Assembly (NCBI GenBank): GCA_964371355.1
Contig: CAYJMG010000017.1
Location: 1-64,000 of the forward strand
Length of the DNA stretch: 64,000 nucleotides
Source: JACRBR01 sp964371355
Lineage (GTDB): Bacteria > Chloroflexota > Dehalococcoidia > DSTF01 > JACRBR01
Direction of reading: 5' to 3'
Below are positions 52,155 to 58,807 of this stretch, piece after piece. A program made the position numbers and the translations under genes. The notes beneath the pieces are model-generated. The model had not been told where the DNA came from and did not search any database. It saw nothing but the letters and a program-made list of their open reading frames with translations. How positions within the stretch are numbered: position 1 is the first letter of the stretch; the number at the start of each line of letters is the position of its first letter.

Positions 52155-52187
52155 GCAAGGCTCCCGATCGCTCCACGGGAGCCTTGC
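52155..52187 (+). terminator. Terminator hairpin after the diiron gene
   Basis: GCAAGGCTCCCG (52155-52166) pairs perfectly with CGGGAGCCTTGC (52176-52187) around a 9-nt loop and is followed by a T-rich stretch (TGCTTCTCGCTCC). Two smaller hairpins follow directly (52201-52221 and 52229-52244) before the SDR gene. Confidence 0.8.
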
Positions 52188-52338
52188 TGCTTCTCGCTCC
52201 TGCCGCGGGCCATCCGCGGCAGCCCCCGGGTGCCGAACGGCACCGTGCTTCAATTGCATCCGGCCGATTACAGGGTGCGCGGGCCCTCGCTAGCATGCGG
52301 GGAGTCTGTAGAAGTACCAGCAAGGACATCGTGGGGCG

Positions 52339-53097
52339 ATGGACGAACTCAAAGGCAAAGTAGCGATCGTTACCGGCGGCGCGTCCGGCATCGGCGAGGC
52401 AGCAGCCGCGCTGTTCGCCGAGGAGGGTGCTGCCGTCATCGTTGCCGACGTGCAGGACGACCGCGGCAAGGCGCTCGTCGACAGGCTGTCGGCGGCCGGG
52501 CACACCGCGACCTTCGTACACGCCGATGTGTCACGAGAGGCCGACGTACAGGCCATGGTTACGCTGGCGCTGAGCCACTATGGCCGGCTGGATGTGCTCT
52601 TCAACAATGCCGGCATCGAGGGCGATCAGGCGACCACGGCCCAATTGTCGGTCGAAAACTGGGACCACGTGATCTCGATCAACCTCAGGAGCGCCTTCCT
52701 CGGCATCAAGTACGGCGCCGAGGCTATGCTCCGCGGAAACGGCGGGGCCATCATCAACACCGCCTCGGTCGCCGGACTCGTGGGCTTTCCCTCGATGCCG
52801 GCCTACTGCGCGTCGAAGGGCGGCGTCGTCCAGCTCACCCGCGCCGCCGCGCTGGAGTACGCCGCACGGGGCGTGCGCGTGAACTGTGTCTGCCCGGGCG
52901 TCATCGACACGCCCATGGCCGGCCGCTTCACGCATGACAGCCCGGAGGCGACCGCCGCGCTCGCCCAGTTGCACCCGATGGGCCGCATGGGCCACGCGCG
53001 GGAGGTCGCGGAGGTGGCGTTGTTCCTGGCGTCTGAACGCTCGTCGTTCATGACGGGCGCGATTGTTCCGGTGGATGGCGGGCTGGTGGCCCGCTAA
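52339..53097 (+). CDS. Short-chain dehydrogenase/reductase (FabG-like)
   Basis: The 252-residue classical SDR has VTGGASGIGEAAAALFA near residue 12 for NAD(P), FNNAGIEG near 90, catalytic Ser in NTASVAGLVG, YCASKGG near 155 for Tyr-x-x-x-Lys, and the typical end MTGAIVPVDGGLVAR. It reduces or oxidises a small alcohol or ketone; substrate unknown. The usp gene starts 14 nt downstream, so the two are probably co-transcribed. Confidence 0.9.
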   Translation: MDELKGKVAIVTGGASGIGEAAAALFAEEGAAVIVADVQDDRGKALVDRLSAAGHTATFVHADVSREADVQAMVTLALSHYGRLDVLFNNAGIEGDQATTAQLSVENWDHVISINLRSAFLGIKYGAEAMLRGNGGAIINTASVAGLVGFPSMPAYCASKGGVVQLTRAAALEYAARGVRVNCVCPGVIDTPMAGRFTHDSPEATAALAQLHPMGRMGHAREVAEVALFLASERSSFMTGAIVPVDGGLVAR

Positions 53098-53111
53098 GGG
53101 GAGGTGATGTG

Positions 53112-53651
53112 ATGAAGGTGCTCGCGACATTCGACGGCTCTCCATCGTCGGAAGCCATCATCGAGGAGCTGACCAAGATGCTCCAGTTGCCGGTACACGA
53201 GGTAGTGCTGTTCTCGGTGGTCGAACCGCCTGAGAAGGGTGTGCGCATGCGGGGGCCGCTCCGCCCGGTTATCGGCGTCGCAGCCGGGCCCGGTTCCACC
53301 CCGATGGTGATCCAGCGCGAGCAGCCCGGCTTCGCCGAGACCAAAGCGCAGGCGATCGACCGGGAGCTTGCGGAGCGCGCGGACTACCTGCACGCGCTCG
53401 AGACGCGGCTACCGAAGGGGCCCCGTTACTCCTGCACCACCGTCGCCCATGACGACCCGGCCCGCGCGATCATCGAACGTGCGCTCACCGATTGCCCGGA
53501 CGTCATCGTTATGTCCACCCACGGCCACAGCGGCCTGGTGCACATCCTGTTCGGCGACGTCGCCGAAGAAGTCGTGCGTTCCGGCGTGGCGCCCGTGCTG
53601 CTCGTACACCCCGAGAGCGTGCGAAGGGCGCGGACCTCGACCCGCCGCTGA
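53112..53651 (+). CDS. Universal stress protein
   Basis: The 179-residue UspA-fold protein begins with KVLATFDGSPSSEAIIEEL and ends with PDVIVMSTHGHSGLVHILFG followed by VVRSGVAPVLLVHP, the ATP-binding end of the family, although the first Gly-x-Gly position is altered. It carries a mid-chain segment of about 40 residues (with AQAIDREL) that is shared with the second Usp at 56934, so the two are paralogues. ATG 53112 has GGAGGTG upstream; GTG 53109 is an alternative. Confidence 0.88.
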   Translation: MKVLATFDGSPSSEAIIEELTKMLQLPVHEVVLFSVVEPPEKGVRMRGPLRPVIGVAAGPGSTPMVIQREQPGFAETKAQAIDRELAERADYLHALETRLPKGPRYSCTTVAHDDPARAIIERALTDCPDVIVMSTHGHSGLVHILFGDVAEEVVRSGVAPVLLVHPESVRRARTSTRR

Positions 53652-53675
53652 AGCCGTGCGGTGCGGTTATCTGGT

Positions 53676-54326
53676 CTATCGGTCAGGAGAAGGCTCGCGG
53701 CGGGCGATGAACGCGGCGGCCTCGCTTCGTCGGCGCAGGTTCAGCTTGTTCAGGATATTGCTGACGTAGTTCTTCACCGTCTTGTCGCTCAGGAACACCT
53801 CCTGGGCGATCTCTTTGTTCGTCTTCCCCTCCGCGATTAGCAGCAGGATCTTGTGCTCTTGATCGGTCAGCGCGTCGAGCGGGTCGTTCTCCTTGCGCTC
53901 GTTCGCCTTGCGGACCCGCTCGAGGACCTTCTGCGTTACGACAGAGTCCAGCAGCGACTCGCCGCGCGCCGCCGCCGCTATCGCGTCGGCCAGCACGGCC
54001 CCGCGGGTCTGCTTCAGCACGTAGCCGGCCGCCCCGGCGATGATCGACGCGAACACCGCCTCCTCGTCCGCATACGACGTGAGCATGATGACCTTCGTCT
54101 CCGGCCGCGCCTCGCGGATCTCGCGGCACGCCTCGATGCCGCTCCCATCGGGTAGCCGCACGTCCATCACGATGACGTCGGGCTTCATCTTGGCGGCCTC
54201 AGTGATGGCCTCCTGGACGGAGCCCGCCTGCCCGACGACCTCCATGCCGTCACGGCGCGTCAGGAGTGTGCGGAGCCCCTCGCGCACGACCTCGTGGTCA
54301 TCGACGATCAGTACGCGTGTAGTCAT
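53676..54326 (-). CDS. NarL/DevR-type response regulator
   Basis: The 216-residue protein has a receiver (LIVDDHEVVREGL, phosphorylation Asp in VIVMDVRLPDGSG near 55, Lys in YVLKQT) and a LuxR-type HTH with DALTDQEHKILLLIAEGKTN and SDKTVKNYVSNILNKL. From memory the LTDQE, EGxTNKxIA, KTVKNYVS and RRxxAAxF pieces resemble mycobacterial DevR/DosR. It overlaps the kinase gene by 4 nt and is its likely partner. Two Usp genes lie within 3 kb, a gene type found in DosR regulons. Confidence 0.9.
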   Translation of the reverse strand: MTTRVLIVDDHEVVREGLRTLLTRRDGMEVVGQAGSVQEAITEAAKMKPDVIVMDVRLPDGSGIEACREIREARPETKVIMLTSYADEEAVFASIIAGAAGYVLKQTRGAVLADAIAAAARGESLLDSVVTQKVLERVRKANERKENDPLDALTDQEHKILLLIAEGKTNKEIAQEVFLSDKTVKNYVSNILNKLNLRRRSEAAAFIARREPSPDR

Positions 54327-55363
54327 CGTGGTTCTCCATTCATCGTCTGAACCGGCATTTCCACCATCACATTGGTCCCGGCGCCCGGCGCCGTCTCGAC
54401 CCTCAGCATCCCACCCACGGAAGCGGCCCGTGACAGCATGTTCCGCATCCCACGGTGCTCCTCGGGCAGGTCCGCCCCCGGATCGAAGCCAGTCCCATTA
54501 TCCTCGATTTCGATGCGTACCACGCCATCCACCCCCCGAATCTGAATTGACAACCGCGTCGCGCGCGAGTGCTTCCTGGCGTTATTCAGCGCCTCCTGCG
54601 CGATATGGAAGATGGCCGTCTCCTGCTCGACCAGCAGCCCAGGCAGATCCGGCGCGACCTCGATCACCGTGTCGATGAGGCTGTTGGCCTGAAACTCCGC
54701 GATCAGCCCGTTCAGGGACTCGAGCAGGTCGCCCCCATATCGCACCGGCCGCAGGTCCAGGATGTAGCTGCGGAGATCTCGAATTGTGTCATTCAGCCGG
54801 TCGATCGCCTGGTTGACCTGGACGATGGCCTCGTCCGGCGCCGACTCCACGTCCGCCGCCGCGGTCTCCAGGTTCAGGCCCACCGCGTAGATCGACTGGA
54901 TGATGCCGTCGTGCAGGTCCATGGCGATCCGCTGCCGCTCGCGCTCGGTCTCCGCGATGGTGCGAAGCTGTTCCCGCTCCGACTCCAGCCTGCGGCGGTC
55001 GGTGATGTCCCGCACGATGCTGATTACGAGGCTCGCGTCCCCGGTGCTGAACGGGCTCAAGCTGATCTCGACGGGGAACTCGCTGCCGTCGCGGCGCTGG
55101 GCGAGGAGTTGCAGGTTCGTGCCCATGGGCCGGGTCCCGGGGCGGCGCATATACGCCTCCCGATGCGATAGGTGGTGGGATCGCAACGCCTGGGGGAGTA
55201 GCATGTCGACGGTCGCGCCGGACATCTCCTCCCTCGTATAGCCAAACAGCTTTTCCGCCCGCTCGTTAGCAAGCACGATGCGACCCTGCGCATCGACGAC
55301 AACGATGCCGTCCGGCGCCGCTTCACAAATGTAGCGGAAAAGGTCGTCGCGTTCTCGCTCCAT
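54323..55363 (-). CDS. PAS-domain sensor histidine kinase (NarX/DevS type)
   Basis: The 346-residue kinase has an N-terminal PAS domain with its PAC segment (residues about 5-125, GIVVVDAQGRIVLANERAEK), then the HisKA_3 box RQRIAMDLHDGIIQS with the phospho-accepting His, and a HATPase with EALNNARKHSRA, DNGTGFDPGA and GMRNMLSRAASVGG. There is no membrane segment, so it senses a cytoplasmic cue, possibly redox or a gas through PAS. The GAF heme domains of DevS are absent. Its stop overlaps the regulator start. Confidence 0.9.
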   Translation of the reverse strand: MERERDDLFRYICEAAPDGIVVVDAQGRIVLANERAEKLFGYTREEMSGATVDMLLPQALRSHHLSHREAYMRRPGTRPMGTNLQLLAQRRDGSEFPVEISLSPFSTGDASLVISIVRDITDRRRLESEREQLRTIAETERERQRIAMDLHDGIIQSIYAVGLNLETAAADVESAPDEAIVQVNQAIDRLNDTIRDLRSYILDLRPVRYGGDLLESLNGLIAEFQANSLIDTVIEVAPDLPGLLVEQETAIFHIAQEALNNARKHSRATRLSIQIRGVDGVVRIEIEDNGTGFDPGADLPEEHRGMRNMLSRAASVGGMLRVETAPGAGTNVMVEMPVQTMNGEPR

Positions 55364-55417
55364 GCTCCGGCCTTCGCGTCAGTGTACCGGCGGGACGGAC
55401 GGACACGGAAGGCGGTA

Positions 55418-55846
55418 TCAGGCGTGGAGGATCTCAGGCCATCGTTCCGGCGGAAGGACGCGCTGCGTTGTCTGCAGGAGTTTCAGCGACAGCACGTCGA
55501 CGCCGATCTGCTTCAAGATCAGGTCGTCCGCCCCGGCGGCGCGCGCCAGCACCCAGTGCTCCGGCTGGTAGTACGACAGGTGCACGACGAGGACGGGCCG
55601 CAGTTGCTCCGGTAGCGCCGCGAGCGACGACACGATCCGCGACCCCTGTTGGTCCTCCCGGACCGTGTCGATGAGGGCAACGTGCGGCCGCTGGTCCACG
55701 ATGATCTCATGCGCTTCAAGTGGGTCGGACGTGTGCCCTGCCACGAGGATCTGCGGATGCGCGCGAAGCCGGCGGGCCAGGGCCGCGCGCGCTATCTCGT
55801 GATCGTCGACCAGCACCAGCTTCAGCCGGGGGTCGCCTGGGTTCAT
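55418..55846 (-). CDS. Single-domain response regulator (receiver only)
   Basis: From ATG 55846 the protein has 142 residues and consists of one receiver domain: LVLVDDHEIARAALARRL, Asp in VALIDTVRED near 55, and Lys in DLILKQIG near 115. There is no DNA-binding domain. A longer ORF reaches 55948 but its N-terminal Cys-rich 34 residues are unlike any receiver. It may act as a phosphate sink or signal relay for the adjacent kinase. Confidence 0.75.
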   Translation of the reverse strand: MNPGDPRLKLVLVDDHEIARAALARRLRAHPQILVAGHTSDPLEAHEIIVDQRPHVALIDTVREDQQGSRIVSSLAALPEQLRPVLVVHLSYYQPEHWVLARAAGADDLILKQIGVDVLSLKLLQTTQRVLPPERWPEILHA

Positions 55847-56311
55847 GCCGAAGCAGCGTAACAGCGTCACCGGGCCGCAACAGGAGCCGATCGTCACTTG
55901 TTCCAGGCCCCCAAAAGGTGGTTGACGTGGTTGCGCCCCACCGGCCAACTTGATTGGGGCCGTTTGTCACCAGAATCAGTCCCCCGATCGGCTCTGCCTC
56001 CGCGCGCGCCGCCCTCCTGATACTCAAGTTGACCCCCGGGCCCCTCGGATCCGAGGTCAAACAACAAGACCACTACCGCTGCGAGCGTAGCTACGGGCGA
56101 GTCTTCCGCTCGCTGCCCCTGCCGGAGGGATGTGACACGCAGCAGGCCGAGGCGAACATGAGGGGTGGGTGTTGGAGGTGGTGGTGGCGCCCAAGACGGG
56201 CCAAGCCTCGGCGAAGAAGGTGGAAGTGAAGCTCGCCTGACGGTCGAGGGGGCTGCGCCCGGCGGTGGATGGCTGGCGACGCAGCCCCCAAATGTCCGAC
56301 GCGGAAGGATC
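55847..56311. other. 465-bp divergent spacer with operator-like blocks and leader hairpin
   Basis: No full gene is supported. On the plus strand GGCCAA (55943), GGCCGTTTGTCAC (55958-55970) and GGCCCCTCGGATC (56039-56051) occur in the order seen before the multicopper oxidase. The last lies in a perfect palindrome CCTCGGATCCGAGG (56043-56056) flanked by TTGACC (56029) and a matching GGTCAA (56055-56060). A 23-codon GTG ORF (56169-56240) and a 10-bp hairpin (56248-56289) follow before the cupredoxin gene. Confidence 0.5.
56248..56289 (+). promoter_or_regulatory. Leader hairpin before the cupredoxin ribosome site
   Basis: GGGGGCTGCG (56248-56257) pairs with CGCAGCCCCC (56280-56289) around a 22-nt loop, ending 22 nt before the ATG. 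It follows a 23-codon ORF by 7 nt. The layout could act as an attenuator or protect the mRNA 5' end. Confidence 0.4.
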
Positions 56312-56743
56312 ATGGCCAAAAAGCACAAGAAGACCACACGAAAGCGCACCGGCTTTCTCGCGAGCCGTACCTTTCTCGCCGGAGCGACCCTCGTGCTCGG
56401 CGCGATCGTCGCAGCCGGGGCGTTCTTCGCGTTCCGCGGTGATGACGCGCCCAAGCGTGAGCTTCGACCCGATCCGGTGATCAGCACGGAGATGCAGGTC
56501 GACGTCATCGTCGACAACAAGGATTACACGCCCCGCGACCTCACCGTGACCAAAGGCGCCACCGTCACCTGGGTCTTCAAGGACGACCTGCCCCACAACG
56601 TCGTCGATGACCGCGGCGCCTTCGAGAGCGGCATCCTGCAGAAGGGCGACTCCTGGGCCTTCACGGCCGACACGCCGGGCATCTACTACTACTACTGCAC
56701 CCTGCACCACATCATGACCGGCACGCTCACAGTCGTGGAGTGA
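56312..56743 (+). CDS. Membrane-anchored cupredoxin (plastocyanin-like)
   Basis: The 143-residue protein has a Lys/Arg-rich head, one membrane segment (residues about 20-45, with GATLVLGAIVAAGAFF), and a cupredoxin domain. Copper ligands are His in LPHNVVDD near 95 and the C-terminal CTLHHIMTGTL box. A run of aromatic residues IYYYYC precedes the Cys. It probably passes electrons at the outer face of the membrane. CGGAAGGA precedes the ATG; longer ORF starts lack such a site. Confidence 0.85.
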   Translation: MAKKHKKTTRKRTGFLASRTFLAGATLVLGAIVAAGAFFAFRGDDAPKRELRPDPVISTEMQVDVIVDNKDYTPRDLTVTKGATVTWVFKDDLPHNVVDDRGAFESGILQKGDSWAFTADTPGIYYYYCTLHHIMTGTLTVVE

Positions 56744-56820
56744 CCTCGCCCCACGCCCAAGGGCGACCCACCCCCTGCCCGCCGCGACACCACGCGCCAG
56801 ACTCCCCCTGTCGTCACTAT

Positions 56821-56884
56821 CGCCAACAACCCTTCTCCCCCGGTCCCATTCTGGGAACCTGGGAGGGGTAGCGCCCTGTTGGCG
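56821..56884. repeat. Nested inverted repeats between cupredoxin and Usp genes
   Basis: Outer arms CGCCAACA (56821-56828) and TGTTGGCG (56877-56884) are exact complements. Inside them CTCCC/GGGAG and GG-T-CCCA/TGGG-A-ACC form a second stem (56835-56865) with a TTC loop and small bulges. It may end the cupredoxin transcript or be an operator for the Usp gene, which starts 50 nt later. Confidence 0.5.
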
Positions 56885-56933
56885 TCGGGCCGGAAGTGTG
56901 CGATGCTAACGGCCTTAAGCCGAAGGGGGATCC

Positions 56934-57467
56934 ATGAAAGTCATGGCCACATTCGACCGTTCCAGCTTCTCGGAGGCGATCGTCCCGCTGCTGACGCGGC
57001 TCGCGGCGTACCCCGAGGCTGAGTTCCTCCTGTACTCCGTATCGGATGGGCCCCAGGGCAGACGCGAGTCCGAGGTCGTGCCGCCTGCGCGGGCCGTGGG
57101 TATGGCCAGCTCGGCTACGTCGCCACTTATCGTCGAGCAACACGAGCCAAACGTGGTCGAGAACAAGGAACAGGCGGTCGAACGGCGCCTCGCTGATATC
57201 CGCGATTACCTCGAGGGGATCGCCGCGAAGCTGCCCCCGGGCACAAAGTACGTAACGGCAGGCGACATCGACGCGCACGCCGCCGATGCCATCGTACGGG
57301 AGGCCGAGAAGGAGCGGCCCGATGTGATCGTGATGGCCACGCACGGGCGCACCGGCCTTGCGCACGTCCTCATCGGGAGCGTCACTGAAAAGGTGGTACG
57401 CGCCGGCGTGGCTCCCGTGCTCCTCGTCCACCCCGAGGACGTGAAGCACCAGCGCAACTCCTCGTAG
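56934..57467 (+). CDS. Universal stress protein
   Basis: The 177-residue UspA-fold protein starts with KVMATFDRSSFSEAIVPLL and ends with the ATP-binding signature ATHGRTGLAHVLIGSVTEKV and VAPVLLVHP. The middle segment with KEQAVERRL parallels that of the Usp at 53112, marking a local paralogous pair. AAGGGGGATCC lies before the ATG. The adjacent DevR-like system is a plausible controller. Confidence 0.9.
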   Translation: MKVMATFDRSSFSEAIVPLLTRLAAYPEAEFLLYSVSDGPQGRRESEVVPPARAVGMASSATSPLIVEQHEPNVVENKEQAVERRLADIRDYLEGIAAKLPPGTKYVTAGDIDAHAADAIVREAEKERPDVIVMATHGRTGLAHVLIGSVTEKVVRAGVAPVLLVHPEDVKHQRNSS

Positions 57468-57485
57468 GACGCCGGACACGCGTAC

Positions 57486-58802
57486 ATGCTGCGAGTCCTC
57501 GCCGCCGACCTTGGCGCGTCCTCCGGGCGGGTGGCAGCCGTCGACCTCGACGCGCGTCCTGTCGCCGTCGATATCGTGCACCGGTTCGCCCACGAGCCTG
57601 TACGTGCCGGCGACGGCTCCCTTCGTTGGGACTGGCCCCGGCTCGTACGCGAGGTCGTGCGCGGCCTCGACGCGGGCATCGCGGCCGGTCCCGTCGCCTC
57701 CATCGGCGTCGACGCCTGGGGCGTTGACTACGGCCTGCTTGGCGCGGATGGGGAGTTGCTGTCCTCGCCCTACAGCTATCGCGACGCGCGAACCGCCGGC
57801 TGGCGCGCGACGGCGGAGCGGATCGGCACCGAGCGTCTGTACGGCATCAGCGGCATCCAGCTCATGCCCATCAACACGGTCTTCCAGCTCGCCGCACACG
57901 ACCGCGCCGAACTGGCGCGCGCGCGGCGCTTGCTCATGCTGCCCGAACTGTTGGTGCGTGAGCTGACCGGGGCCGTGATGGGCGAGCGCACGTCCGCGGG
58001 GACGACCGCCCTGGTCGACGCGCGCATCGGTGGCTGGTCGCGCGAACTCCTCGGCGAAATCGGCGTCGATCCCGCGATCGCGCCACCGATCACGGCACCG
58101 ACCGCGTACGCCGGTTCGTGGCGCGGCATCCCCGTGCACCTGGTCGCCGGACACGACACAGCGTCCGCGGTCGCGGCGCTGCCGTCCCCGGCCCCCAACG
58201 CCGCCTTCATCTCCTCCGGCACATGGATGCTCGTCGGCGCCGAGCGCGAGACGCCCGATACGTCCGACGCCGCCCGGCGAGCCAACTTCTCGAACGAGCC
58301 CGGCGTCTTCGGCAACGCGCGCTTCCTCCGCAACGTGATGGGGCTGTGGATGCTCGAACAGTGCCGTACGCAATGGGGCAGCCCGCCGCTCGACGACCTG
58401 CTGCTCGCCGCGGAAGCGTGCCCTCGCGGGCGGGTGGTGGACGCGACTGACGAACGCTTCCTGGCGCCCGTCGACATGGAGGCCGAAGTCCGTCGCGCCG
58501 CACACCTTCCAGAGACCTCAGGCCGCGATGCCGTCGCGCGTTGCATCCTCGACTCGCTGGCGCTCGCCGCGGCGGGGGTCGTGCGGGCGCTGGAACCCTT
58601 CCTCGGGACCCCCGTGTCCGAGATCTGCATCGTGGGTGGCGGCGCGCGGAACCGCTTCCTGAACCGCCTGATCGGTGAAGCCGCGGGCCTGCCCGTCCGT
58701 GCCGGCTCGGCCGAAGCGACCGCGCTCGGCAATGCGCTCGTGCAGGGCATCGCGCTCGGCCGGTTCGACTCCCTGGTGGCGGCGCGCGCGTCGCTCGCTT
58801 GA
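57486..58802 (+). CDS. rhaB: Rhamnulokinase (FGGY family)
   Basis: The 438-residue sugar kinase has the FGGY N-terminal phosphate motif LAADLGASSGRVAAVDLD, SIGVDAWGVDYGLLGADG near 78, VAGHDTASAVAALPS near 222, and the C-terminal EICIVGGGARNRFLNRL near 385. The pattern is that of RhaB, which phosphorylates L-rhamnulose. No rhamnose isomerase or aldolase is in the window, so the pathway is elsewhere or the substrate differs. It starts 18 nt after the Usp gene and converges with the DUF2723 gene. Confidence 0.88.
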   Translation: MLRVLAADLGASSGRVAAVDLDARPVAVDIVHRFAHEPVRAGDGSLRWDWPRLVREVVRGLDAGIAAGPVASIGVDAWGVDYGLLGADGELLSSPYSYRDARTAGWRATAERIGTERLYGISGIQLMPINTVFQLAAHDRAELARARRLLMLPELLVRELTGAVMGERTSAGTTALVDARIGGWSRELLGEIGVDPAIAPPITAPTAYAGSWRGIPVHLVAGHDTASAVAALPSPAPNAAFISSGTWMLVGAERETPDTSDAARRANFSNEPGVFGNARFLRNVMGLWMLEQCRTQWGSPPLDDLLLAAEACPRGRVVDATDERFLAPVDMEAEVRRAAHLPETSGRDAVARCILDSLALAAAGVVRALEPFLGTPVSEICIVGGGARNRFLNRLIGEAAGLPVRAGSAEATALGNALVQGIALGRFDSLVAARASLA

Positions 58803-58807
58803 GTCCG

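Noticed and set aside
56165..56311. Longer N-terminus for the cupredoxin
   Set aside because: The extension is Gly/Ser-rich, has no ribosome site, and runs through a strong hairpin. ATG 56312 has a good site.
56835..56865. DosR box
   Set aside because: The palindrome reads GGTCCC/GGGAACC, whereas the DosR site has GGGAC/GTCCC half sites. Orientation and spacing do not fit.
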